64,000 bases of DNA, taken from PNON01 sp964387025. Its GTDB lineage: Bacteria > Chloroflexota > Anaerolineae > Anaerolineales > Anaerolineaceae. Of this stretch, positions 16,998 to 25,755 are shown one piece after another (the first letter of the stretch is position 1; every line of letters begins with the position of its first letter). The notes under the pieces were generated by a model. It was not told where the DNA came from. It searched no databases and worked only from the letters and a program-made list of their open reading frames with translations. Position numbers and translations under genes: made by a program. The DNA lies in contig CAYLUZ010000002.1 in assembly GCA_964387025.1 (NCBI GenBank), positions 1 to 64,000 of the forward strand, in the 5' to 3' direction.

Positions 16998-17008
16998 TTG
17001 TCTGACAA
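16998..17008. promoter_or_regulatory. Palindromic operator TTGTCTGACAA, site 1
   Basis: An 11-bp perfect palindrome (TTGTC-T-GACAA) in the divergent intergenic region between the DUF2877 gene and the molybdenum hydroxylase operon. It fits the TNGTNNNACNA pattern of FadR-subfamily GntR regulators. Half-sites (TGACAA) occur at 16971 and 16981. An identical copy lies at 21117-21127. No regulator gene is in the window. Confidence 0.6.
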
Positions 17009-17232
17009 TTTCTAGCTTGAAATTTACATTTTTGGATGGATAATAATAGTGTTACAATGGTTTTCTCTCGAAATTCCAAATCCATCGATTTAGAAAGGCA
17101 GGTAATTAAGATAAGCTAAACGATCGATTTTTCCCCAAAAAATATAATAACTCAAATACGATAACAAAATATATCGGATTATATTAATAATCATCATAAA
17201 ATTTTTCCAATCAAAGAGAGGATGTGAAAAAC

Positions 17233-18126
17233 ATGACATCAGCGCATCCAGGATTACCTGAGTTTGACTACATCAAACCAAATGATCTGGTAGAAGCGAG
17301 TCAATTTCTCGCAAAAAATGCCACACTAGCCCGCCCATTCTCCGGTGGAACTGACTGTTTTGTCAGGATGAGAGATGGGTTCTTTACGCCAAAGTACATG
17401 GTGGATATAAAAAACCTTGATGGCACAAAAGTCTTAAAGTTCGATCAAAAAAGTGGACTGACAATCGGTGCAGCAATTCCAATGAACAAGGTTGAAGCTT
17501 ATCCAGACGCAGTTAAATATTATCCATTACTCGTTGAAGCATCCAAATCTGTGGCCAGCTATCAGTTACGTTCTCGTGCCACAATTATTGGTAATATTTG
17601 TAACGCCTCACCGGCTGGAGATACCATAGGGGCATGCCTTGCTTATGAAGGTAACCTAAATGTCCACGGAGTAAATGGGCACAAGGTCATTCCTCTAAAA
17701 GATTTCTTTACCGGACCAGGTAAGAATAAATTGGTCCCAGGGGATATCGTTCTTTCGATCACCCTTCCGGTGCCGCCTAAAGGACATGCTGGTCAATATA
17801 TAAAATTAGGCCGGAACCGATTAAGTGATCTATCCATTGTCGGAGTATCCGTTCTTGGATATAAAGATCCGGGTTCGAAATCTGGTTACAAATTCCGGAT
17901 GGCTATTGCATCAGTTGCACCAGTCCCATTTGTACCCAAGCAGGCAGAAGAGATTCTTGCCAATAAGGTGATTACACCTGAAACCATCTCAGAGGCTGCA
18001 CAGGCAGCAATGGATGGTGTAACACCAATCGATGATGTTCGCGGAAGCGCTCAATATCGGAAGCACATGGTTCGTAATCTTGTCAATCGTGCTGTTACAA
18101 CTGTTTTGCAGAAATTAACAGCATAA
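17233..18126 (+). CDS. Molybdenum hydroxylase FAD subunit (CoxM/XdhB type)
   Basis: 297 aa from ATG 17233, chosen because AGAGAGG is 11 bases upstream; an in-frame GTG at 17224 is too close to it. FAD_binding_5 and CO_deh_flav_C architecture: ARPFSGGTDCFVRMRDG near residue 32 and RSRATIIGNICNASPAGDT near residue 113 are the two FAD-binding loops. It takes electrons from the 2Fe-2S subunit. It is first in the operon FAD-FeS-Mo, the usual order for this type. A weak promoter (TTGGAT-15-TACAAT, 17032-17058) may lie upstream. Confidence 0.9.
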   Translation: MTSAHPGLPEFDYIKPNDLVEASQFLAKNATLARPFSGGTDCFVRMRDGFFTPKYMVDIKNLDGTKVLKFDQKSGLTIGAAIPMNKVEAYPDAVKYYPLLVEASKSVASYQLRSRATIIGNICNASPAGDTIGACLAYEGNLNVHGVNGHKVIPLKDFFTGPGKNKLVPGDIVLSITLPVPPKGHAGQYIKLGRNRLSDLSIVGVSVLGYKDPGSKSGYKFRMAIASVAPVPFVPKQAEEILANKVITPETISEAAQAAMDGVTPIDDVRGSAQYRKHMVRNLVNRAVTTVLQKLTA

Positions 18127-18163
18127 TAGCAGCGAGTGTTTTGAATTTAATGGAGGAAGAAAA

Positions 18164-18631
18164 ATGGGATTTCACCAGATTTCTGTAAAAGTAAATGGAT
18201 CTCAAGAATTGGTTAACGTGCCATCCAATATGACATTAATGATGATGCTGCGGGAAAGCCTTTCACTTACCGGTACGAAAAATGGCTGCTCTGCAGGAGA
18301 ATGTGGAGCCTGTACTGTTTTGATGAATGGCGAACCAGTGAATAGCTGCATGGTACTGGCGGTTGAAGCAGACGGTCAGGAAATAACCACCATCGAAGGT
18401 TTGGCAAAAGATGGTCAACTGGATGTCGTTCAACAAATGATCATCGAAAAAGGTGGAGTACAATGCGGTTTTTGTACACCTGGTATGCTCATTTCCGCCC
18501 GGGCACTACTAAATCGAAACCCTCACCCTTCTGAACAGGACGTGGTTGAGGCACTTGTTGGCAATTTATGCCGCTGCACCGGATACTCCCGTATCATCGA
18601 ATCGGTACAAGCAGCTGCAGGATTGTCGTAA
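18164..18631 (+). CDS. Molybdenum hydroxylase 2Fe-2S subunit (CoxS/XdhC type)
   Basis: 155 aa, normal length. The plant-type 2Fe-2S cluster uses C42, C47, C50 and C62 (CSAGECGACTVL). The second, all-helical cluster uses C101, C104, C136 and C138 (CGFCTPGM and CRCTGY). It moves electrons from the molybdenum site to FAD. A Shine-Dalgarno GGAGGAA precedes the ATG. It lies between the FAD subunit and the catalytic subunit, 37 and 34 bp from each. Confidence 0.95.
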   Translation: MGFHQISVKVNGSQELVNVPSNMTLMMMLRESLSLTGTKNGCSAGECGACTVLMNGEPVNSCMVLAVEADGQEITTIEGLAKDGQLDVVQQMIIEKGGVQCGFCTPGMLISARALLNRNPHPSEQDVVEALVGNLCRCTGYSRIIESVQAAAGLS

Positions 18632-18665
18632 TGCCCAATTCCGAAAAAAGAACAGGAGACTGCAT

Positions 18666-21023
18666 ATGTCTATAACTGAAAAGAATATCGGAACCATGAA
18701 TCCAGTGGGGAAAAGTGTCCCACGCCTGGATGTACTAGAAAAAGTAACCGGCAGCGCTCAATATACCGATGATTTACCATTTGGCAATTCAATGCTTTAT
18801 GGCCGCGTTAAACGCAGCACCGTTGCTCACGGTATCATCAAGCGTATTGATGTGTCCAAGGCCAAAGCTCTGCCAGGAGTGAAAGTTGTTGTAACCGGTC
18901 ACGATTTTCCAAATCTGGTAGGTTTATATTTAAAAGATAAAACCATCTTTGCCATTGATCGTGTCCGTTTTATTGGTGAAGGAATTGCAGCAGTTGCCGC
19001 CATTTCAGAAGAAATTGCGGAAAAAGCTCTTGATCTGATCGAAGTTGATATTGAACCCCTTCCAGCTGTATTTGATGCTGAATATGGCGCTTCGAAAGAA
19101 GCACCGCTGATTCACCCTGATCTGGGAAATTACGAATGTCCTAATTTCATCTTCCCGGAACCAGGAACTAACATCGCCAACCATTTTAAAATTCGAAAAG
19201 GCGACACAGAGGCAGCTTTTAAACAGTGTTCTGCCATCATGGAAAAGAAATTCCGGATTCCACATGTGCAGCATGTTCCGATAGAGCCGCATATCGCGGT
19301 TGCTCAGGTGGAGCCTGACGGGGATGTGACTGTCTGGGCATCTTCCCAATCACCCTTCTCTCAGCGTTCATCATTTGCAAAGGCTTTGGGAGTATCAGAA
19401 AGCAAAATTCGGGTTATCGCTGGTTATGTTGGTGGTGGCTTTGGCTGTAAAGCCGGGGTTACCATGGAAAACGTAGCGGTCGCACTGGCTTCTAAAGCCA
19501 ACGGAAAACCGGTAAAGGTTCGTTTGACTCGTGAAGAAGAATTCTTCACCAACTTCGTCCGCCAGGGCTTGATCATTCACCTTAAGATCGGGTGTGATGC
19601 AAAAGGTAATGTACTGGCAATGGAAAACAAGCAATACTGGGATGGTGGCGCTTCGACCGAGTATGGTGTCAATATCACTCGTGCGGGTGGTTATAATTCT
19701 TCAGGACCCTTCGATATTCCAAATATCACCACCGATGCCTTATGTGTTTATACTAATCACCCCATCGGTGGCGCTTATCGCGGATTCGGCATGTCTGAAC
19801 TTCATGCTGGCATTATCCAAACCATGGATATGCTTGCCGAGAAGATCGGCATGGATAAAGTAGAGTTCCTAAAACTTAATGCCATCCAGGGTGGTGATTT
19901 CAACGTTACTGGTATGAAGATGCATCCGGTAGGTATTCAGGAGTGTATCGATAAGGTTGCCAAGGAGCTCAAGTGGGGTAAGACAGAACCCGCCAGTGCC
20001 CCAAACAAGAAACGTGGTAAAGGGATCGGCATCGTCTGGAAAGCCCCATCAATGCCCCCCAATGCAGGATCCTCTGCAGAAGTACGACTGAATGAAGATG
20101 CTTCTGTTACGGTATCGGTCGGCGGACAGGAAATCGGCCAGGGTACATTTACTGTCATGGCACAGATCGCAGCTGAAGCTTTAGGCGTTGCCTACGAGAT
20201 GGTCAAGATCGAAGGTCCAGTAGATACCCGCTATAGCCCTTATGAATGGCAGACAGTCGCCAGTCGGCTCACATGGAGCATGGGGAATGCAGTCCGCCGT
20301 GCTGCTGAAGATGCGCGTAAGAATATTCTCGAGATGGTGGCAGAAGCCTGGGGAGAAAATCCGGCCAACCTCGATATCAAAAATGGCTATGTTGTTTCTC
20401 TTAAATCAGAAGAATCCATATCTTTAAAGAATATCGTTGTTTATGGCATTCCTCGGTCAGGAGACCAGGGTTGGATCGGTGGACCAGTATTAGGCCGTGG
20501 CACGTTTATGCCATCTTATGTCACGAATTTGGATAAAGAGACCGGCCAGGGACCACGAGCCGTCGTTCACTACACAACCGGTTGCCAGGGTATTGATCTT
20601 GAGATAGATACTGAAACTGGAAAGATCGAAATACTCAAAGCCGTCAGCGCATTTGATGTAGGTAAGGCGATCAATCCTGACCTGGTAAAGTGCCAGATCG
20701 AAGGTGGTTTCATCCAGGGTATGAGTTCGGCAATATTTGAAGAAATGAAACTGGTCAATGGCGTGATGAAGAACCCCAGTTTTGTTGATTACCGCATTGC
20801 CACAACCTCGGATATACCTAAAGAAAATATTGCCTTATTCGCTGAAACTGCACAGGACGATGGTCCGTGGGGCGCTCGTGGAATCGGAGAACATCCAATG
20901 ACACCGACAATCGGTGTACTGGCAAATGCCATATATGATGCAGTCGGAGTCAGGGTCTCAAATCCTCCTCTGAGTGCAGAAAAAATCTATCTGGCGATGC
21001 TCGAAGACGGAAAAGTCTCTTAG
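18666..21023 (+). CDS. Molybdenum hydroxylase catalytic subunit
   Basis: 785 aa from ATG 18666 (AGGAGA upstream). Xanthine dehydrogenase/aldehyde oxidase family: GYVGGGFGCKAG (Mo-pterin site), GGAYRGFGMSE, GGQEIGQGTF and GARGIGEHPMTP, where the Glu is the expected catalytic base. The form I CO dehydrogenase signature (AYRCSFR) is absent, so this is not a true CO dehydrogenase. Substrate is unknown; it should hydroxylate an aromatic heterocycle, purine or aldehyde. The following Na+ decarboxylase and cyclase-fold hydrolase suggest a ring- or acid-degradation pathway. Confidence 0.9.
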   Translation: MSITEKNIGTMNPVGKSVPRLDVLEKVTGSAQYTDDLPFGNSMLYGRVKRSTVAHGIIKRIDVSKAKALPGVKVVVTGHDFPNLVGLYLKDKTIFAIDRVRFIGEGIAAVAAISEEIAEKALDLIEVDIEPLPAVFDAEYGASKEAPLIHPDLGNYECPNFIFPEPGTNIANHFKIRKGDTEAAFKQCSAIMEKKFRIPHVQHVPIEPHIAVAQVEPDGDVTVWASSQSPFSQRSSFAKALGVSESKIRVIAGYVGGGFGCKAGVTMENVAVALASKANGKPVKVRLTREEEFFTNFVRQGLIIHLKIGCDAKGNVLAMENKQYWDGGASTEYGVNITRAGGYNSSGPFDIPNITTDALCVYTNHPIGGAYRGFGMSELHAGIIQTMDMLAEKIGMDKVEFLKLNAIQGGDFNVTGMKMHPVGIQECIDKVAKELKWGKTEPASAPNKKRGKGIGIVWKAPSMPPNAGSSAEVRLNEDASVTVSVGGQEIGQGTFTVMAQIAAEALGVAYEMVKIEGPVDTRYSPYEWQTVASRLTWSMGNAVRRAAEDARKNILEMVAEAWGENPANLDIKNGYVVSLKSEESISLKNIVVYGIPRSGDQGWIGGPVLGRGTFMPSYVTNLDKETGQGPRAVVHYTTGCQGIDLEIDTETGKIEILKAVSAFDVGKAINPDLVKCQIEGGFIQGMSSAIFEEMKLVNGVMKNPSFVDYRIATTSDIPKENIALFAETAQDDGPWGARGIGEHPMTPTIGVLANAIYDAVGVRVSNPPLSAEKIYLAMLEDGKVS

Positions 21024-21033
21024 AAGTAAAACA

Positions 21034-21066
21034 AAAATGTGCCGGTTATAATTCGGCACATTTTTT
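21034..21066 (+). terminator. Rho-independent terminator after molybdenum hydroxylase operon
   Basis: Stem AAAATGTGCCG / CGGCACATTTT (21034-21044 with 21054-21064), 9-nt loop, continuing into a T-run. It separates the hydroxylase from the decarboxylase operon. Confidence 0.9.
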
Positions 21067-21116
21067 ATTATTTTTTGTGACAAATTTTGCAGTCTTATTG
21101 AAAAGTATCACTTGCG

Positions 21117-21127
21117 TTGTCTGACAA
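21117..21127. promoter_or_regulatory. Palindromic operator TTGTCTGACAA, site 2
   Basis: Identical to the site at 16998-17008 and 47 bp before the decarboxylase alpha-subunit ATG. TTGTCT could double as a -35, with CATAAT (21141-21146) 18 bp downstream as -10, in which case a bound regulator would block or alter promoter use. A near-palindrome TTTGTGACAAA lies at about 21074. Confidence 0.6.
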
Positions 21128-21173
21128 GTAATAATAAACTCATAATATCACAATAGTTTTGGAGGATCCTTGT

Positions 21174-22730
21174 ATGGAGTCAAAGGTAGATAATTTTATA
21201 GACCAACTCAAAGAGAAGCGTAAAGCTGCCCAACAGGGTGGAGGAGTCAAACGTGTAGAAGCCCAACACGCAAAAGGAAAATTAACAGCCCGTGAAAGAA
21301 TTGCCAATTTAGTAGATGAGGGCACTTTTGTTGAGTTGGAAGGTTTCATGCTTCATCGTCATACAGATTTCGGATTGGACGCAGACCGAAATCCTGGTGA
21401 TGGTGTCGTAGCCGGTTTTGCCAAGATTGATGGCCGTCGAGTTTGTGTTTATGCACAGGATTTTACGATCATAGGCGGTTCATTTGGTGAAGTAGCCGGG
21501 AAGAAGATATCCAAAGTAATGGACCTCGCCATGCAATCCGGGGTACCAGTAATAGGTATCAATGATGGCGGCGGAGCCCGTATTCAAGAAGGCATTTGGA
21601 GTCTGGAAGCTTACGGTGAAGTTTTCTACCGCAACGTTCAAGCATCAGGGGTTATTCCCCAAATTAGCGTAATCATGGGTCCCTGTGCCGGTGGAGCTGT
21701 TTATTCTCCAGCCATCCAGGATTTTATTGTCATGGTCAAAAACATGGGCAATATGTATATTACCGGACCCCAGGTAATTAAAGCTGTTACCGGTGAAGAA
21801 GTTGATGAAGAAGTTCTTGGCGGCGCTACAACACATTCTTCCACAAGTGGTGTAGCCCATTATGCAGCCGAAAGCGAAGCTGATGCTTTTGCAACCATCC
21901 GGAAGATCCTTTCTTATATTCCTTCCAATAATACAGAATCTGGACCAGCAATTAACCCGACAGATGATCCCTGGCGCATGGATAAAAGCCTGGATACAAT
22001 CGTTCCCGCTGATCCCTCTTCATCCTACGATATGCGTGATGTTGTGAACCGCATATTTGATCTGGATAGTTATTTTGAAATTTCTGCCAATTTTGCCCAA
22101 AATGCCATCACCGGTTTTGCGCGTTTGCATGGTCAACCCGTGGGTGTCGTTGGACAAAATCCTGCTGTCATGGCCGGGTCTATTGATATTGATGCTTCTG
22201 ATAAAATTGCCCGATTTGTTCGTTTTTGTGATGCTTTTAATCTGCCCATCATCACATTCTCCGATTCCCCCGGCTTCCTACCCGGAGTATCACAGGAACA
22301 TGGTGGGATCATTCGCCATGGCGCCAAGATCTTATATGCATATTCTGAAGCGACAGTTCCAAAGCTCACTGTGATCACCCGTAAAGGTTACGGAGGCGCA
22401 ATGATCGTAATGGGCAGCAAATATCTTCGCGCAGATCTTGTTTTTGCCTGGCCTTCCGCTGAAATCGCTGTTATGGGTGCTGAAGGGGCGGTAAATATTC
22501 TTTACCGTAAGCAGTTAAAAGAAAGTGCTAATCCAGGTGAAGAGCGTGCACGTTTGATCCAGGAATATAAGGACAAATTCTCCAATCCTTATGCTGCTGC
22601 TGCTGCTGGTCACATTGATGACATACTCATCCCATCAGAAACCCGCCCAAGGCTTATTGCTTCATTGGAGTTGTTGAAGGATAAACAAACTACCCTTCCA
22701 TCGAAAAAGCATGGAAACATACCGCTTTAA
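21174..22730 (+). CDS. Na+-translocating acyl-CoA decarboxylase, carboxyltransferase (alpha) subunit
   Basis: 518 aa from ATG 21174; the upstream TTG frame start is discarded because GGAGG at 21161-21165 fits this ATG. Carboxyltransferase fold as in methylmalonyl-CoA decarboxylase alpha and propionyl-CoA carboxylase beta: QSGVPVIGINDGGGARIQEG, GPCAGGAVYSPA and FADSPGF-like FSDSPGFLPGVSQEHGGIIRHG. It transfers CO2 from the acyl-CoA to biotin on the carrier protein. Length suits the malonyl/methylmalonyl type better than glutaconyl-CoA decarboxylase; the substrate remains unproven. It is first of a four-gene pump operon. Confidence 0.9.
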   Translation: MESKVDNFIDQLKEKRKAAQQGGGVKRVEAQHAKGKLTARERIANLVDEGTFVELEGFMLHRHTDFGLDADRNPGDGVVAGFAKIDGRRVCVYAQDFTIIGGSFGEVAGKKISKVMDLAMQSGVPVIGINDGGGARIQEGIWSLEAYGEVFYRNVQASGVIPQISVIMGPCAGGAVYSPAIQDFIVMVKNMGNMYITGPQVIKAVTGEEVDEEVLGGATTHSSTSGVAHYAAESEADAFATIRKILSYIPSNNTESGPAINPTDDPWRMDKSLDTIVPADPSSSYDMRDVVNRIFDLDSYFEISANFAQNAITGFARLHGQPVGVVGQNPAVMAGSIDIDASDKIARFVRFCDAFNLPIITFSDSPGFLPGVSQEHGGIIRHGAKILYAYSEATVPKLTVITRKGYGGAMIVMGSKYLRADLVFAWPSAEIAVMGAEGAVNILYRKQLKESANPGEERARLIQEYKDKFSNPYAAAAAGHIDDILIPSETRPRLIASLELLKDKQTTLPSKKHGNIPL

Positions 22731-22775
22731 TGGAGCGGATCTAAGTAAATCAGCTGATTTTCAGGAGGTCGAAAT

Positions 22776-23132
22776 TTGAATCCTATCGTTCAAGGTTTAG
22801 AAATAACAGTACTGGGTTTGTTGGTCACATTTACAGCACTGGGAATCTTTATCCTGGTAATGCTGGTCTTGAAAAGGATTTTCAGAGAGAAACCAGAGGC
22901 TGGTGATGCCCAGGTCATAGTTACTACTGCCTCCATGGTGGAAGGCAGTACAAGTGAAATTGAAGATGATTCGGAAGTCATAGCTGTAATTGCAGCAGCT
23001 ATTGCCTACATGAAATCAAAAACATTTTCCACGCTGGGTGCATCGTTGGAATCAGGTAAAGGTTCCTGGTGGGTTTCCAACAGTTTGAAAGCTAAACAGG
23101 GCACCGGAGTAAATATGAAGAGGAGTGGTTAA
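22776..23132 (+). CDS. Na+-pump decarboxylase delta/gamma (OadG-type) subunit
   Basis: 118 aa with one N-terminal transmembrane helix (GLEITVLGLLVTFTALGIFI, residues 7-26) and a soluble tail, the usual OadG/MmdD arrangement. The start is a TTG at 22776, backed by a strong Shine-Dalgarno CAGGAGGTC 8 bases upstream. It anchors the carboxyltransferase and carrier to the membrane beta subunit. The tail includes VIAVIAAAIAYMKSK. Its position between alpha and biotin carrier genes fits the family. Confidence 0.85.
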   Translation: MNPIVQGLEITVLGLLVTFTALGIFILVMLVLKRIFREKPEAGDAQVIVTTASMVEGSTSEIEDDSEVIAVIAAAIAYMKSKTFSTLGASLESGKGSWWVSNSLKAKQGTGVNMKRSG

Positions 23133-23134
23133 GT

Positions 23135-23578
23135 ATGAAAGAAGTAACTATCACGGTCAATAATAAATCTTATGCGGTGAAGGTTGGTGACCTCAATGCA
23201 TCCCCTGTCCAGGTGGAAGTAAATGGAAAATCCTATATGGTGGAAATGGAACTGCCTGAAGTGGTTGAAGTTCAAGCTGTTCAAAATGTTCAGGCTGTAT
23301 CATCTGCACCTGTTGCTAAACGTTCTACCACCACCGCACCGAAACCTCAACCGGCAGGCGAATCTGGGAAATTTGTAAATGCTCCCATGCCCGGTACTAT
23401 AGTTTTGATCACTGCAAAAGTCGGGGACAATATTAAACGGGGAGAAAATCTGCTTTCCCTTGAAGCGATGAAAATGAAGAATGCTATCCGTTCCCCGTTT
23501 GATGGGGTCATCAAAGAGATCCATGTTATTGATGGACAAAAAGTAGCATATAACGATGTTCTTGTATCCTTTGAGTGA
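23135..23578 (+). CDS. Biotin carboxyl carrier protein of Na+-pump decarboxylase
   Basis: 147 aa. The N-terminal part is a small ubiquitin-like region (VTINNKSYAVKVGDL-like), then an Ala/Pro linker (about residues 55-82) and the biotinyl domain with EAMKMKNAI, the biotin Lys being in MKM. It moves the carboxyl group from the alpha subunit to the membrane beta subunit. It begins 2 bp after the previous stop with GAGGAG upstream. Linker and domain order match MmdC/GcdC carriers. Confidence 0.93.
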   Translation: MKEVTITVNNKSYAVKVGDLNASPVQVEVNGKSYMVEMELPEVVEVQAVQNVQAVSSAPVAKRSTTTAPKPQPAGESGKFVNAPMPGTIVLITAKVGDNIKRGENLLSLEAMKMKNAIRSPFDGVIKEIHVIDGQKVAYNDVLVSFE

Positions 23579-23587
23579 GGCTGAGTT

Positions 23588-24736
23588 ATGGATTTTTCTA
23601 ATCTCCTTGTAATCATTCAGGCTCCATTACAGTTAACATGGCAGAATATTGTCATGATGATCATTGGCGGAGTCTTGATCTACCTGGCAATTGCCAAAGA
23701 CTATGAACCAGTTTTGCTGCTGCCGATCGGTTTTGGGGCCATACTGACCAACTTACCTCTTACTGGCATCACTGGACCAGACGGTATGCTCGGTATTCTG
23801 TATAAAGCTGGTATCACGACTGAATTGTTCCCTTTATTCGTGTTTATCGCAATCGGAGCAATGACTGATTTTGGTCCCCTTCTTGAGGATCCAAAGATGG
23901 CATTACTCGGTGCTGCTGGACAATTAGGGATTTTTGGAACACTAATGTTATGTCTGGTCTTGAGCGCTACACTTCCATCAATTTTTAGTTTTACCCTTAA
24001 AGAAGCTGCTTCAATAGGAATAATCGGAGCCATTGATGGACCTACAGCAATATATGTATCGTCCAAACTGGCTCCCCACCTACTTGGACCAATTACAGTA
24101 GTGGCTTACAGCTATATGTCTCTGGTTCCGATCATCCAACCACCTGTGATGCGGGCAATGACATCCATGAAAGAACGAACAGTTCGGATGCCTTATACAA
24201 AGATCCCGGTACCACGAATAGTACGAATTCTGTTCCCAATTATTATCACAGTTGTCGTCTCATTAATTGCTCCAAAAGCTTCCCCATTGATAGCAGCCTT
24301 GATGTTTGGCAATCTCATTCGAGAAGCAGGTGTTGTCGATAGATTGAGTAGTGCCGCCCAGAATGAACTCTCCAACCTCGTTACTCTTTTCCTGGGTATA
24401 ACGATTGGCAGCACAATGAACGGTGATACCTTCTTGAAAGCATCCACCCTTGCCATCCTTGTTCTGGGTCTTATTGCGTTTGTCCTGGATACTGCTGGTG
24501 GGATACTCATGGGTAAACTCATGTATGTTTTATCCAATAAAAAATTCAACCCCCTGATCGGTGCTGCTGGAATTTCTGCTTTCCCGATGTCAGCCCGGAT
24601 TGTTCAACGTTTTGCAGCTGAATATGATTTTGAGAACTTTATTCTTATGCATGCCATGGGTGCGAACGCTGCAGGGCAATTGGCAAGTGTTGTAGCTGGT
24701 GGGGTTGTATTAGCTCTTCTGTCGGGGACGATTTAA
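23588..24736 (+). CDS. Na+-pump decarboxylase beta subunit (OadB type)
   Basis: 382 aa, highly hydrophobic with around ten membrane segments. Conserved OadB blocks are IDGPTAIYVSSKLAP, where the Asp and Ser are known Na+-translocation residues, and the C-terminal GANAAGQLASVVAGG. It couples decarboxylation of carboxybiotin to Na+ export, creating a sodium gradient. It begins 9 bp after the biotin-carrier stop. It is the last gene of the pump; the hydrolase downstream may be on the same transcript. Confidence 0.93.
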   Translation: MDFSNLLVIIQAPLQLTWQNIVMMIIGGVLIYLAIAKDYEPVLLLPIGFGAILTNLPLTGITGPDGMLGILYKAGITTELFPLFVFIAIGAMTDFGPLLEDPKMALLGAAGQLGIFGTLMLCLVLSATLPSIFSFTLKEAASIGIIGAIDGPTAIYVSSKLAPHLLGPITVVAYSYMSLVPIIQPPVMRAMTSMKERTVRMPYTKIPVPRIVRILFPIIITVVVSLIAPKASPLIAALMFGNLIREAGVVDRLSSAAQNELSNLVTLFLGITIGSTMNGDTFLKASTLAILVLGLIAFVLDTAGGILMGKLMYVLSNKKFNPLIGAAGISAFPMSARIVQRFAAEYDFENFILMHAMGANAAGQLASVVAGGVVLALLSGTI

Positions 24737-24835
24737 GGTAGAATAAATTGGAGAGGTCATTTGATATAACTCCAAAATAATCAGCTGTCAGGTTAAAAGT
24801 TCAGCAGATAATTCTAGAAGATAAAAGGAGAAAAA

Positions 24836-25708
24836 ATGAAACTTATTGATCTAACCATCCCTTTGGGAATAGCAACTCCCGCATGGCCGACATATGAACC
24901 ATTACAGGTGAAATACTTCAAACGTCTGGCTCCAAATGGTGCAAATGGACAACTTCTCACCCATTCCAATCACCTTGGAACCCATCTTGATGGAGAAATC
25001 CATTTCTACACCGCCGGTAAGGATATTGCTCAACTTGATTTAGACTATTTGGTTCATGAAGCAGCTATCGTTGATCTTTCCGATGCTGTTGGCGATTACC
25101 AGGTCTACACCAGTAAGATGATCGAAGATCGTGTGGAAGTTAAAGAAGGTGATATCCTCGTAATTCACACCGGATACCATCATTTTGGTTGGGATCACCC
25201 TACCGCTGATGAGATCCGTTATATGGTGAAACATCCGGGTCCTGGACAGGAATTTGCTGATTGGGCGACAAAGAAGAAACTCCGCTGGCTTGCAGTTGAC
25301 TGCGGTTCTGCAGATCATCCAATGAACACAATCGTCCGCACATGGATGCCTCGTCAGGCTGCTGAAGCAGAAAAGGTTTTCCAAAAAATGTACAAACAGT
25401 CATTAGCTGAATTTTATGATGATACCAAGTATCAGCTTATGCATATCGATCTGTTTGCAAAATCCATCATTCATGCAGAATGCTTTGGAGGTCAAATTGA
25501 CCTGCTTCTTAATCGCCGTGTCAAAGTCGGTTTCTTCCCATGGCGCTTTGTAGACGGCGAGTCTTCCATTGGCCGTGCAGTAGCTTTCGTTGAAGATGAT
25601 GAATATGAAACTCTGATGAAAAAAGCAGCCACTATGCCAAAAACTAAATTTGGTGATGCCTACGATCCCACCCATGTGGATCGGCTAAACAAATTGTCCA
25701 AGTTGTAA
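24836..25708 (+). CDS. Cyclase-family hydrolase (kynurenine formamidase/isatin hydrolase fold)
   Basis: 290 aa. The metal site HLGTHLDGEIH matches the HxGTHxDxxxH signature of the cyclase family (PF04199), which includes kynurenine formamidase, isatin hydrolase and cyclic-amide or lactone hydrolases. Reaction: hydrolysis of an amide or ring bond, probably Mn/Zn dependent. AAAAGGAG precedes the ATG. Its place after the Mo hydroxylase and Na+ decarboxylase supports a ring-opening step, which is inference. It is slightly longer than typical formamidases (about 210 aa). Confidence 0.85.
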   Translation: MKLIDLTIPLGIATPAWPTYEPLQVKYFKRLAPNGANGQLLTHSNHLGTHLDGEIHFYTAGKDIAQLDLDYLVHEAAIVDLSDAVGDYQVYTSKMIEDRVEVKEGDILVIHTGYHHFGWDHPTADEIRYMVKHPGPGQEFADWATKKKLRWLAVDCGSADHPMNTIVRTWMPRQAAEAEKVFQKMYKQSLAEFYDDTKYQLMHIDLFAKSIIHAECFGGQIDLLLNRRVKVGFFPWRFVDGESSIGRAVAFVEDDEYETLMKKAATMPKTKFGDAYDPTHVDRLNKLSKL

Positions 25709-25755
25709 GATATAATTGGGCGAAATATTAATATATTTTAGAAGGAGAAATTACC

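Noticed and set aside
18666..21023. Aerobic CO dehydrogenase large subunit
   Set aside because: The AYRCSFR form I signature is absent; the segment reads AYRGFG, as in other molybdenum hydroxylases.
21174..22730. Glutaconyl-CoA decarboxylase alpha subunit
   Set aside because: At about 518 aa it is shorter than typical GcdA (near 580 aa) and fits the malonyl/methylmalonyl type; substrate left open.
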